The notes below the pieces were generated by a model. It searched no databases. It saw only the letters and a list, made by a program, of their open reading frames with translations, and was not told the DNA's origin. The position numbers were made by a program, and so were the translations under genes. From Microlunatus phosphovorus NM-1 (lineage in GTDB: Bacteria > Actinomycetota > Actinomycetes > Propionibacteriales > Propionibacteriaceae), in assembly GCF_000270245.1 (NCBI RefSeq), contig NC_015635.1, forward strand, positions 744,001 to 808,000: DNA of 64,000 nucleotides, read 5' to 3'. This document shows positions 26,296 through 35,140 of this stretch, in pieces. Every line of letters begins with the position of its first letter. The first letter of the stretch is position 1.

Positions 26296-27621
26296 ATGAG
26301 TAGCTCAGGGAGCAGCGTCCCAGGGGACGGATCCGGATCGGGGACGATCACGAATCCGCATGAGCATCACTGGTTCAGTGAGCCGACGGAGAAGGCGCCG
26401 GGCAAATATGTGGGCTGGTTGATCGCGGCCCAGCTGTTCTTCTTCATCGCGTTGCTGGGGCCGGCGATTGTCGGCATCGGATTGAAGATCAACGATCTGG
26501 TGCATCGGGGCTCGATCCCGGAGGACGGCGCGATCGCAGCGGCGGCGGTGCTCGGTGGTGTCGGCGCGTTCTTCGCGACGGTGGCGAACGTGGTGTTCGG
26601 CAAAGTGTCGGACCGGACCACGTCGAAGTGGGGTCGGCGGCGGATCTGGATCGTCCTGGGCACGGTCATCATGACGGTCGCGTTCGTGATCATGGCGTTG
26701 GCGCCGAACTTGGCGACAGCGACGGTCGGCTGGGCGTTGGCGCAGTTGGGCGCGAACATGACGCTGGCGCCGTTCATCGCCACGATCGCTGATCAGGTGC
26801 CGAAGTTCCAGCGTGGCAGCATCACCGCGGCGTTGGGCATCGCGCAGAACGTGGGCATCCTGGGCGGCACCTATGTGGCGGAGTGGTTCCAGACGAACAT
26901 GTTGGTGATGTTCGTCGGCCCGTCGCTGCTGGCGATCGTGGTGATGGTGATCTTCGCGGTGATCCTGCCGGACAAGGTGTTGCCGGTGAAGCCGCCGAAG
27001 ATGAGCTTCGCGGAGACGGTGCAGACGTTCTGGGTGTCGCCGACGAAGTATCCGGACTATGCGTTGGCGTGGTGGTCACGGTTCTTGATCACCTTTGCCA
27101 GTTTCGTGTTCACCACGTTCCGGTTCTTCTACATCCAGATCCACCTGGAGGTGCCGGAGACTCAGGTCGCGAGTGTGATCTCAACCAGCGTGTTGATCTA
27201 CACGATCGCGTTGGTCGCGACCGCCTGGGCGGCTGGGAAGCTGTCGGACAAGCTCGGCAAGCGGAAGATCTTCGTGTGGACCTCGACGGCAGCGTTCGCG
27301 ATCTGCACGGTGGCGTTGGTGCATATCGGCTCGGTCTCGCAGTACTACATCCTGGAGGCTGTGATGGGTGCCGCCTACGGTGTCTATGTCGGGGTCGACC
27401 TGGCGCTGGTGGTCGATGTGCTGCCGAACCCGGATGATTCGGGCAAGGACCTGGGTGTGTTCAACATCGCCAACGCGATCCCGCAGACCTTTGCCCCGAT
27501 GATCGCCGGCATTCTGGTCTACGTCGGCACCTACCCGAACTTCGGCCTACCCCTGTATGTCGCCGGAGCCGCAGCCTTACTCGGAGCCGCGGTCATCTTC
27601 CCGATCAAGAAGGTCAGATAG
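26296..27621 (+). CDS. MFS sugar transporter (GPH/SLC45-like)
   Basis: The 441-residue membrane protein has a polar N terminus and then about twelve hydrophobic helices. The MFS loop GKVSDRTTSKWGRRR follows helix 2 and is repeated in the second half as GKLSDKLGKRK. The DRTxSxWGRRRxW form is typical of glycoside-pentoside-hexuronide and SLC45-type carriers that import sugars or glycosides with protons. A strong SD (AAAGGAGG) is eight bases before ATG 26296. Only three bases separate its stop from the GH3 start, so import and hydrolysis are coupled. Confidence 0.9.
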   Translation: MSSSGSSVPGDGSGSGTITNPHEHHWFSEPTEKAPGKYVGWLIAAQLFFFIALLGPAIVGIGLKINDLVHRGSIPEDGAIAAAAVLGGVGAFFATVANVVFGKVSDRTTSKWGRRRIWIVLGTVIMTVAFVIMALAPNLATATVGWALAQLGANMTLAPFIATIADQVPKFQRGSITAALGIAQNVGILGGTYVAEWFQTNMLVMFVGPSLLAIVVMVIFAVILPDKVLPVKPPKMSFAETVQTFWVSPTKYPDYALAWWSRFLITFASFVFTTFRFFYIQIHLEVPETQVASVISTSVLIYTIALVATAWAAGKLSDKLGKRKIFVWTSTAAFAICTVALVHIGSVSQYYILEAVMGAAYGVYVGVDLALVVDVLPNPDDSGKDLGVFNIANAIPQTFAPMIAGILVYVGTYPNFGLPLYVAGAAALLGAAVIFPIKKVR

Positions 27622-27624
27622 CAG

Positions 27625-29880
27625 GTGGCTGTCGGACTCGACATCCCCCGCCTTCTCGGCGAGCTCACGCTCGCCGAGAAGGCGAGTCTGGTCAGTGGCT
27701 CGGGCTTCTGGTTCACTCAGCCGGTCGAGCGGCTCGGTATCCCGGCGATCATGGTGTCCGACGGACCCCATGGCTTGCGGGCCCAGCCGCCCGGCGGCGG
27801 CGACCACGTCGGCTTGGGCAGCTCGCTTCCGGCGACGTGTTTCCCGACGGCCTCGGCGATCGCCTCGGCCTGGAATCCCGAGTTGCTGCACCGCATCGGG
27901 CAGGCGCTGGCCCAAGAGGCTCGTGCCTGCAACCTGTCGGTGATCCTCGGTTCGGGCATCAACATGAAGCGCTCACCGTTGTGCGGACGAAATTTCGAGT
28001 ACTTCTCGGAGGATCCGTACCTGGCCGGCGAACTCGCGGTCGGGATCGTGGACGGCATCCAGTCCTGTGGCGTCGGCACCTCGGTCAAGCACTGGGCCGC
28101 CAACAATCAGGAGACCGACCGGCTCCGGTGCGATTCCCAGGTTGATGAGCGGACGCTGCGGGAGATCTACTTCCCCGCGTTCGCACGGGTGGTCGAGAAG
28201 TCCCAGCCGTGGACGATCATGTGCTCCTACAACAAGGTGAACGGCACCTCGGCCTCGGAGAACACCTGGCTGCTCGACACGGTGCTCCGCGAGGAGTTCG
28301 GCTTCGAGGGGCTGGTCGTCTCTGACTGGGGCGCGGTCTATCACCCGGTGCCGGCCGTCCAGGCCGGCTGCGACCTCGAGATGCCCCCGAGCAAGGGACG
28401 TAGCGAGGCCGCGATCGTTGCCGCGGTCGAGTCGGGAGAGTTGAGTGTGGACGTGCTCGACGCTCGGGTGCGGACCGTCCTGGAGCTGGTCGCCAAGGGC
28501 ATGCACGCTCTCGAACTGGACGAGTCGTTCGACATCGATGCCCACCACGCCCTGGCCCGGCAGGCCGCGGCGGAGTCGGTGGTGCTGTTGAAGAACGATG
28601 GCCTGTTGCCGCTCACGGTCGAGGCGAACATTGCCGTGATCGGCGAGTTCGCCCGGACACCGCGGTATCAGGGTGCGGGGTCCTCGCAGGTCGTGCCGAC
28701 CCGGCTGGACACCGTGCTGGAGGAGTTGCAGACCGTCTACGGCGAGCTGCCGTTCGCGGCGGCCTACGGGGTCGGTGACACCTCGAACGATGCGGTGCTG
28801 TTGGTCGAGGCGGAGCAGGTGGCCGCCGCAGCCGACATCGTCGTGATGCTGATCGGGTTGCCGGCGGCCGAGGAGTCCGAGGGCTTCGATCGGACTCACC
28901 TGAACCTGCCGGATAACCAGCTGACGGCGTTGGCGGCAGTGGCCGAGGCCAACCCGAATGTGGTCGTGGTGCTGGCCAACGGCTCGACGGTCGTCCTCGG
29001 CGATGTGCTGCCCAGGGCGTCGGCCCTGGCCGAGGCATGGCTGGGTGGCCAAGCCGCCGGTGGCGGCATCGTCGACGTCCTGACCGGCGCGGTCAACCCG
29101 TCCGGCCGGTTGGCCGAGACGATTCCGAACCGGCTGGAGGACAACTCCTCATACCTGAACTTCCCCGGCGAAGAGCAGTCTGTGCGCTACGGCGAGGGGA
29201 TCTTCATCGGCTACCGCGGATACGACAGACAGCACCTGGATGTCGCGTTCCCGTTCGGCTTCGGACTGTCCTACACCAGCTTCGAGCTGTCCGATATCAA
29301 GGTCAGGATGCGCGGGTCGGTGGCTGACGAGACGCTCGGCGCCACCGTCGAGGTAACCGTCACCAACACCGGGGACGTGGACGGCTCGGAGGTCGTCCAG
29401 GTCTACGTGCAGGACGTCGTCTCCACCGTCGCCCGGCCGGTCCAGGAGCTGAAGGGGTTCGCCAAGGTGGCTGTCCCCGCAGGCGGCGCGGTCCAGGTCA
29501 GCATCGAGTTGGACCAGCGAGCCTTCTCCTACTGGTCGCCGCGGTATCGGCGGTGGGTCGTGGAGGCCGGTGATTTCGAGATCTCCGTGGGTTCGAGTTC
29601 TCGCGACCTGGCGCTGAGCCAGTCGGTCACTGTCGAGGCCGCCACGCTGCTGCCCCCGCTCACCCGGGACTCGACCTTGCAAGAGTGGCTGGCTGATCCT
29701 GCCGGCCGTCAGCTGGTGGAGCGAGAGGTGGCTGCCGGCCAACCGGGCGCAGGGATGCAGGAAGGGCTGCTCGAGGTCATCGGGAACTTCCCGATGAACG
29801 CCCTGGCCAACCTCAATCTGAGTCTCGACCACGACTCGCTCGACCGGGTTGCGGCGGAGTGGGCCGGCCAGCAGCGCTGA
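27625..29880 (+). CDS. GH3 family beta-glucosidase
   Basis: The 751-residue enzyme has the GH3 layout: a TIM-barrel domain with GRNFEYFSEDPYLAG and KHWAANNQE, the nucleophile Asp234 in GLVVSDWGAV, an alpha/beta sandwich with AAESVVLLKNDGLLPL, then a fibronectin-like domain (VTVTNTGDVDGSEVVQVYV, PVQELKGFAKV). It has no signal peptide, so it acts in the cytoplasm on glycosides brought in by the MFS carrier just upstream. Substrate (beta-glucoside or beta-xyloside) is not certain. It starts with GTG 27625. A roughly 70-residue C-terminal tail extends past the usual end of the family. Confidence 0.93.
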   Translation: MAVGLDIPRLLGELTLAEKASLVSGSGFWFTQPVERLGIPAIMVSDGPHGLRAQPPGGGDHVGLGSSLPATCFPTASAIASAWNPELLHRIGQALAQEARACNLSVILGSGINMKRSPLCGRNFEYFSEDPYLAGELAVGIVDGIQSCGVGTSVKHWAANNQETDRLRCDSQVDERTLREIYFPAFARVVEKSQPWTIMCSYNKVNGTSASENTWLLDTVLREEFGFEGLVVSDWGAVYHPVPAVQAGCDLEMPPSKGRSEAAIVAAVESGELSVDVLDARVRTVLELVAKGMHALELDESFDIDAHHALARQAAAESVVLLKNDGLLPLTVEANIAVIGEFARTPRYQGAGSSQVVPTRLDTVLEELQTVYGELPFAAAYGVGDTSNDAVLLVEAEQVAAAADIVVMLIGLPAAEESEGFDRTHLNLPDNQLTALAAVAEANPNVVVVLANGSTVVLGDVLPRASALAEAWLGGQAAGGGIVDVLTGAVNPSGRLAETIPNRLEDNSSYLNFPGEEQSVRYGEGIFIGYRGYDRQHLDVAFPFGFGLSYTSFELSDIKVRMRGSVADETLGATVEVTVTNTGDVDGSEVVQVYVQDVVSTVARPVQELKGFAKVAVPAGGAVQVSIELDQRAFSYWSPRYRRWVVEAGDFEISVGSSSRDLALSQSVTVEAATLLPPLTRDSTLQEWLADPAGRQLVEREVAAGQPGAGMQEGLLEVIGNFPMNALANLNLSLDHDSLDRVAAEWAGQQR

Positions 29881-29952
29881 GGGCCCGGGATATAACGTCA
29901 CACCCAAATCCCCCATCGCAGTCCTGAGCTGCCCAACAGTAAGGACGATGAC

Positions 29953-31014
29953 GTGCCGCTGTCTCCCCATCGACGTCGATTCGCCAGAATCGCCGCCGTA
30001 CTCATCCTGACCGCCGCCCTGGTCGGCGGTGCGGTCAGTGCCACCGCGCACACCTCCAAGCACCAATCGCTGCGCGGACTGAAGATCTTGTTGACCAACG
30101 ACGACTCCATGCAAGATGCGCGCCCGAACCAGTCCGACGGCCGCGGTCTGTACGAGATCCGCAAGGCGCTCTGCGCGGTCGGCGCCGATGTCGTGGTGAT
30201 CGCGCCCTGGTCGGTGCAGAGCGGTCGTGGCACCGCGGTCACCAACAGCGGCACCATGCAGGTGGGCACCAAGGAGCTCGGCGCGAAGTACGTGAACGAC
30301 TGCAAGGACGCACCATCCAAGGGCTTGGTCTTCGGCCTTTGTGTCGACATCGCCCCGTGCAGTGCCACCAGCCCTGGCGCGACGCCTTCCGACACCGTCA
30401 AGTTCGCCACCCGCGGCGGACTGCATGATCTGGCCAACTGGGAGGGCGAGCCGGATCTCGTCGTGAGTGGCAGCAACTCCGGCAACAACGTGGCCAACTC
30501 CGTCACCGACTCCGGCACCGTGGGTGCCACGATCGCAGCTATCGAGGATGACATTCCGGCCGTCGCCTTCAGCTCCGCGAGCAATGCCGCCGGCGTCTTC
30601 CCGGACAGCAACTACGCTGCGACTGCCGAGTGGGGCGCTCGATTCCTGATCGGGCTGCGGTCCGAGGGTCTGCTCAAGCAGAGCAAGTTCGCCCTGAACG
30701 TGAACTACCCCAACATCGATGACGACAAGAAGGCCAAGAAGGCGGTCTGGGCGAGCATCAGCGACGGGATGTTTGCGTTCCATTACTACACGCGGCAGCC
30801 GGATGGCAGCTACGCCGTCGCCATCAAGCTGTGCAGCGGTCTGCCGACCTGTGAGGTGACCCGCCCGGATGCCGACAAGGTCTGGGTCATCGACAAGAAT
30901 CACATCACCGTGGTGCCGATCAACTGGGATCGCACCTACGCGCATTCGGTCGACGGCAAGCGGGAGTTGGCGAAGGTGAAGAGCTTCGTCGAGAAGAAGG
31001 CGCCTCGCCCCTGA
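29953..31014 (+). CDS. Exported SurE-like 5'/3'-nucleotidase
   Basis: Residues 1-32 form a signal peptide or anchor (RRRFARIAAVLILTAALVGG then AVSATAHT). The rest is SurE-like: metal-binding ILLTNDDS with the Asp pair, VVVIAPWSVQSGRGTAVT and PDLVVSGSNSGNN with its Asn, then GTVGATIAAIEDDIPAVAFS. Classical SurE is a cytoplasmic nucleoside-monophosphate phosphatase, so export is notable and suggests phosphate scavenging outside the cell. Four Cys in an insertion (residues about 116-137) could form disulfides. GTG 29953 follows AAGGA at eight bases. Monocistronic, with a strong terminator behind. Confidence 0.87.
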   Translation: MPLSPHRRRFARIAAVLILTAALVGGAVSATAHTSKHQSLRGLKILLTNDDSMQDARPNQSDGRGLYEIRKALCAVGADVVVIAPWSVQSGRGTAVTNSGTMQVGTKELGAKYVNDCKDAPSKGLVFGLCVDIAPCSATSPGATPSDTVKFATRGGLHDLANWEGEPDLVVSGSNSGNNVANSVTDSGTVGATIAAIEDDIPAVAFSSASNAAGVFPDSNYAATAEWGARFLIGLRSEGLLKQSKFALNVNYPNIDDDKKAKKAVWASISDGMFAFHYYTRQPDGSYAVAIKLCSGLPTCEVTRPDADKVWVIDKNHITVVPINWDRTYAHSVDGKRELAKVKSFVEKKAPRP

Positions 31015-31056
31015 GGTCAGCTCTCCGCCCGTGACGGGCGGACCCGGTCGCTGGTG

Positions 31057-31090
31057 AGCCGGCTGGAGACGATGACGTCTCCAGCCGGCT
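31057..31090. terminator. Bidirectional terminator between convergent genes
   Basis: AGCCGGCTGGAGAC (31057-31070) and GTCTCCAGCCGGCT (31077-31090) are perfect 14-bp arms around GATGAC, with a TTTT nearby on the plus strand. A shorter stem CCGCCCG/CGGGCGG precedes it at 31025-31041. The position between the SurE-like gene and the convergent kinase gene fits termination for both. Confidence 0.85.
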
Positions 31091-31107
31091 TGGCCCATTT
31101 TGGGGTG

Positions 31108-31866
31108 TCAGCGATAGCGGGCTGCGACTGCAGCTGCCTCAGCCCCGTAGCCGGAGCCGTGCGTCACGGCATGGACGAGCAGCGGATGGAGCTGGTGTAA
31201 GCCGATCAGCTCCCGCCACCCGCTGGGCAGCCGGGCCGCGGTGGCGTACGCGTCGGTGATCGTGCGTAGCTCCGGCGCCCCGAACAGGTGCAACATCGCC
31301 AGATCGGTGAGGCCGTGGCCGCCGTGGGCCGCCGGGTCGATCAGCACGACGCCGCGCTCGGTGAAGATCACGTTGCCGGCCCACAGATCGCCGTGGATCC
31401 GGGCCGGTAGCCGGTCATCGTCGTACACCCCGTCCATGAGCCGTTGGGCGAGCCGGTCGATCAACTGCCGCGCGGCGGTGCTGAGATTGCCGATCCGGTA
31501 CGCGGCCTCGGCGTACGGCAGCAGCCGCTGCTCGGCATAGAACCGGCCCCAGGTCGAGGTGGGCCGCAAGCTCATCGGCTGGGTGCCGATGTAGCCGTCA
31601 CCGCTCCAGCCATCCGGTGGGCAGCCGTAGGTTGGTGCGCCGGCGGCATGTGTGGCCGCGAGTGCCACGCCGAACTCCCTCGCTGCCCGCCGCCCCGGCG
31701 CGGCAGGCGTCAGCCGCTGCAGGACGAGACGCGCCGGGTTCACCTCGCGAACCTCCACGATCCGCGCCGCGGTCGGCCCCGCCGCCGCGAGCCAGGCGAG
31801 CCCGGCGGCCTCGACCAGGTAGGCGTCGGGACCGGACGGATGTGTCTTGACGAAGCTGTCGCTCAT
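31108..31866 (-). CDS. Fructosamine kinase family protein
   Basis: The 252-residue protein has the fructosamine/ketosamine 3-kinase core: a phosphotransferase loop ARIHGDLWAGNVIF near residue 158 and the metal-binding LIDPAAHGGHGLTDLAML near residue 175. An N-terminal ATP-lobe starts at FVKTHP. These enzymes phosphorylate sugar adducts on proteins or amino acids so that they break down. The enzyme is slightly short for the family (about 290). It is six bp behind a LacI regulator on the same strand and may share its transcript. Confidence 0.88.
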   Translation of the reverse strand: MSDSFVKTHPSGPDAYLVEAAGLAWLAAAGPTAARIVEVREVNPARLVLQRLTPAAPGRRAAREFGVALAATHAAGAPTYGCPPDGWSGDGYIGTQPMSLRPTSTWGRFYAEQRLLPYAEAAYRIGNLSTAARQLIDRLAQRLMDGVYDDDRLPARIHGDLWAGNVIFTERGVVLIDPAAHGGHGLTDLAMLHLFGAPELRTITDAYATAARLPSGWRELIGLHQLHPLLVHAVTHGSGYGAEAAAVAARYR

Positions 31867-31872
31867 CGCGAT

Positions 31873-32955
31873 CTAGGTCTCGCTGAGTGGGGCGGTCGAG
31901 TCCCGGATGACCAGGCGGGTGGCCAGCTCGATGTGGCGGGTGCCGACCATCGAGTTGTTGATCAGCTGGGTCAGCGAGCGGGTGGCGACCTGGCCCATCT
32001 CGACCAGGGGCTGGGCGATGGTGGTCAATGGGGGAGTTGTCCGGCTCGCCATGAAGCTGTCGTCGAAACCGATCACGCTGAGCTCCTGCGGCACGCGGAT
32101 GGAGCGGCGGCGAGCCTCCTCCATCAGGCCCTGGGCGATCTCGTCGCCGGCGGCGAAGACCGCGGTCGGCCGGTCGGCGCGGTCGAGCAGCAGCGGTGCG
32201 ATGGCGCGGCCCGCGTCGTAGTTGAACTCGCAGTGGGTGATCATCGAATCGTCGATCGGCGCCCCGCTGGCGCGCAGCGCCGACAGGTAGCCGGCCAGCC
32301 GGGCCTTGCCGATATCGCCGCTGATCAGACCACCGGCATGCGCGATCCGCCGATGTCCCAGCCCCAAGAGGTGCTCGGTGGCCGTCACTCCGCCGGCGTA
32401 GTTGGTGGCGCCGATGGTCACGCAGTTCGTGTCGCCGACGCGGACCGGATCGACGACCACGAGGGGAAACCCGGCTTCCACGACGTTCTTGATCGACGGC
32501 TGGGAGGCGTCGACGGTGATCAGGATCGCGCCCGCTCGGTTGGTGGCGCGGAGCCGCTGGAGGTCGAGGTCGACATCGTCGCCATGGAGCTGTGGCCCGA
32601 TGACCAGCTCGTAGCCGTCGGCCTGAGCGGCGGTGTTGATCCCGTCGATGACGCTGACCATGTACGCGTTCTGCCAGGCCGGGACGGCGACCTCGATCAG
32701 CCCGGTGTGCCGGGGCGCCCGGTTCACCGGACGGTAGGAGGCCTCGCGTAGATGTTTCTGGACGCGTCGCCGGGTCTCGGCGGAGACGTCCTCGCGCTCG
32801 TTCAACACCTTGGAGACGGTCGCGACGGAGACGCCTGCGGCGGAGGCTATCTCGGCGAGCGTGGGTCTGGTGCGCGCTATGACGATGCTCCTAGTCGAAA
32901 GATTTCGACAACGGTAGCAGAACGCGCGCTCAGAACGACCTACCTCGTAGTTCAT
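31873..32955 (-). CDS. LacI-family regulator with doubtful start
   Basis: A LacI regulator: headpiece PTLAEIASAAGVSVATVSKVLNER, hinge ASYRPVNRA and effector domain ending VIGFDDSFMASRTTPPLTTI. Intact relatives start within a few residues of ARTRPTLAEIA. Here that position is preceded by a perfect SD (AGGAG, 32888-32892) seven bases before an ATA codon (32878-32880), with no ATG, GTG or TTG there. The only standard in-frame start is ATG at 32953-32955. The 5' stretch holds the palindrome GTCGAAAGATTTCGAC (32894-32909), a likely autoregulatory operator. It probably governs the neighbouring plus-strand hydrolase locus. Confidence 0.85.
   Translation of the reverse strand: MNYEVGRSERAFCYRCRNLSTRSIVIARTRPTLAEIASAAGVSVATVSKVLNEREDVSAETRRRVQKHLREASYRPVNRAPRHTGLIEVAVPAWQNAYMVSVIDGINTAAQADGYELVIGPQLHGDDVDLDLQRLRATNRAGAILITVDASQPSIKNVVEAGFPLVVVDPVRVGDTNCVTIGATNYAGGVTATEHLLGLGHRRIAHAGGLISGDIGKARLAGYLSALRASGAPIDDSMITHCEFNYDAGRAIAPLLLDRADRPTAVFAAGDEIAQGLMEEARRRSIRVPQELSVIGFDDSFMASRTTPPLTTIAQPLVEMGQVATRSLTQLINNSMVGTRHIELATRLVIRDSTAPLSET
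32894..32909. promoter_or_regulatory. LacI-type operator O1
   Basis: GTCGAAAGATTTCGAC is a perfect dyad (GTCGAAA/TTTCGAC) just upstream of the regulator's SD. It shares TCGAAA with the operator at 33039-33062. Confidence 0.65.
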
Positions 32956-33038
32956 CCAGGGTGGAGATCTCTGGATTGGAGGCCAGATCTGCGCTTTTGA
33001 CGCCGTCGAAATCTATCGGTGAGTTTCCGGCCATCTCT

Positions 33039-33062
33039 TCGAAACATATCGAAATGTTTCGA
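33039..33062. promoter_or_regulatory. LacI-type double operator O2
   Basis: TCGAAACAT (33039-33047) and ATGTTTCGA (33054-33062) are perfect 9-bp arms around ATCGAA. It can also be read as two overlapping TCGAAA-n-TCGA sites. It lies directly before the truncated ABC permease, where a sugar operon promoter is expected. Confidence 0.65.
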
Positions 33063-33068
33063 CCTACC

Positions 33069-33870
33069 GTGTGGAGGATCCGGCAGTTCTTCTCGATCAC
33101 CATCCCGCAGCTGAAGTACACGATCATCACCTCGTCGACTCTGATGCTGGTCGGCTCGCTGACCTACTTCGACCTGATCTTCGTGCTGACCGGCGGCGGA
33201 CCGGGCGATGCGACCCGCATTCTCGCCCTGGACATGTACATCATCATCCTGCCGATCTACTACGTGGTCATCACCACCTTCAAGAACCAAGGTGACTACT
33301 TCAGCTCGAACCCGCTGTCATTGCCGATCCCGCCCACCTTCACCGCCTACGGGCAGGTCATCGAAGCCGGCCTCGGCCTGGCCATCCCGTTGCAGGCGAC
33401 GATCATCCCGATCTATCTGATCATCACCAAGATCCACATGTACGACTCCTTGGGGGCGCTGATCCTCCCCTCGATCGCGTTCGGGCTGCCGCTCACGGTG
33501 CTGATCTTGAGCAACTTCCCCCGCGACGTGCCGAAGGAGCTGTTCGAGTCGATGCGGCTGGAAGGCTGCACCGACTGGCAGATGGCCTGGCGACTGGCGT
33601 TCCCGCTGACCAGACCGGCGGTGGTCACCGTCGGGATCTACAACGGCCTGAACGTGTGGAACGGGTTCCTGTTCCCGCTGATCTTGACCCAGAGCCCGGA
33701 CAAGCGGGTGATGCCGCTGGGTCTGTGGGCGTTCCAGGGTGAGTACAGCGTGAACATCCCGGCCGTGCTTGCTGCCGTGGTGCTGTCCACGCTACCGATC
33801 CTGGTGCTGTACGTGGTCGGTCGTCGCCAGCTGCTCAGCGGCCTGCGGCAGGCTTCGGCAAATGGCCGAA
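33069..33870 (+). pseudogene. Collapsed sugar ABC importer: permease 1 end fused to gutted permease 2
   Basis: One open frame carries three pieces. Residues after GTG 33069 match the C-terminal part of a MalF-type permease (QFFSITIPQLKYTI to ATRILALDMY, ending near 33240). It runs straight into the first helix of a MalG-type permease (IIILPIYYVVITTFKNQG). Near 33375 the segment VIEAGLG joins LAIPLQATIIPIYL, omitting about 45 residues with two helices. The remainder to GRRQLLSGL looks normal with its EAA loop (MRLEGCTDWQMAWRLAFPL). The usual C-terminal GFGK end is frameshifted, so the frame runs on to 34109. No binding-protein gene is present. I infer at least three deletions. Confidence 0.8.
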
Positions 33871-33978
33871 CCGTTGGCCGAACCCCCTCGGCAGACCGGC
33901 GTGCGGCGGCGCGCGGGTCTGCTGAGAGGCTGGCACCGCGTCAATCCCCGGCATCGGGGTCGAACACGAGGAGAGGTC

Positions 33979-35091
33979 ATGATCAAGGGAGTCAACCTCG
34001 GCAACTGGCTGGTCCTGGAGAAGTGGATGAGCCCGAGCCTGTTCGAGGGCACCACGGCCGAGGACGAGACCGCGCTCTGCCAGCAGCTCGATCCTGCCCT
34101 GAAGCTTGAGCGCTTCCGTACCCATCGCAACGGCTACATCTCCGAACGCGACTTCGCCTACCTCGCCGGGCTCGGCATCGAGGCGGTGCGGATCCCGGTG
34201 CCGTACTTCGTGTTCGGCGATGTAGGGCCGTTCGTCGGTTGCATCGAGTATGTGGACGCCGCGTTCGAGTGGGCTGCGGAGTACGGATTGAAGGTCATGC
34301 TGGACCTGCACACCGTGCCCGGCAGCCAGAACGGGTTCGACAACGGCGGACTGTGCGGGGTGTGCCGCTGGCACCGTGATCCAGAAGGTGTCGCGTTCGT
34401 GCTCGACCTGCTCGAGCGCCTCACTCTTCGTTATCGCAGCCACCAGGCGTTCTGGGCGATCGAGATCGTCAACGAGCCGATCTCTCCGGAGCTGTGGGTC
34501 GCGCTGGACATCCCGTCTCGCTATCCCGCGGCGAACCCGGAGGACGCGGTCGGCTCCGAAGGAGTGCCGAGCGACTTCCTCCGACAGTTCTACCGCGACG
34601 CGTACCGGCGGATCCGGGCCGCGGACCCGGCCGTGACGATCGTGTTCCACGATGGGTTCCGGCTGGCCGAGTGGGGCAGCTTCTTCGCCGACGAGGGCTT
34701 CGAGAACTACCTGCTCGACACCCATCTCTATCTGATGGTGCACACCTGGACCGCCGGCGACACCGATGTCGACGGCTATCTGCGCTACATCGACACCGAT
34801 TTCCGGCCCGCGCTGGCAGCCGCTGCCCAACACAGCCCGCTGATCGTGGGGGAGTGGTGCATGAACACCGCCGCCGGGGCGATCGTCACCGCGGACCGGG
34901 CCACCCGCCGTGACTACTACCGACGGCTGACCGAGGCGCAGCTGGACGCCTGGTCGGTGACCCAAGGCTGGTTCTACTGGAGCTACAAGCTCCAGGTCAG
35001 GGGAGCCGGCCTGGACGGCTGGGATCTCGGCAAGGCGGTGTCCCTCGGCTACTTCCCCGCCGGCTGGCTCACCCCGACCTCCGACAGCTGA
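33979..35091 (+). CDS. GH5 family glycoside hydrolase (exo-1,3-glucanase/cellulase-like)
   Basis: The 370-residue protein starts KGVNLGNWLVLEKWMSPSLF, the mark of the GH5 exo-beta-1,3-glucanase/endoglucanase branch. The general acid Glu166 is in EIVNEPIS and the nucleophile Glu292 in LIVGEWCMN. HTVPGSQNGFDNGG matches family substrate-site loops. There is no signal peptide, so it works on imported oligosaccharides. ATG 33979 has SD GAGGAGAGG upstream. It sits behind the broken ABC permeases and before the GH120 enzyme, so its original transporter is probably lost; another carrier may serve it. Confidence 0.9.
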   Translation: MIKGVNLGNWLVLEKWMSPSLFEGTTAEDETALCQQLDPALKLERFRTHRNGYISERDFAYLAGLGIEAVRIPVPYFVFGDVGPFVGCIEYVDAAFEWAAEYGLKVMLDLHTVPGSQNGFDNGGLCGVCRWHRDPEGVAFVLDLLERLTLRYRSHQAFWAIEIVNEPISPELWVALDIPSRYPAANPEDAVGSEGVPSDFLRQFYRDAYRRIRAADPAVTIVFHDGFRLAEWGSFFADEGFENYLLDTHLYLMVHTWTAGDTDVDGYLRYIDTDFRPALAAAAQHSPLIVGEWCMNTAAGAIVTADRATRRDYYRRLTEAQLDAWSVTQGWFYWSYKLQVRGAGLDGWDLGKAVSLGYFPAGWLTPTSDS

Positions 35092-35140
35092 CCGATCCCA
35101 CTCGTCTACCGAAGCAAAGACTCGAAAGCGAACCCACCTC

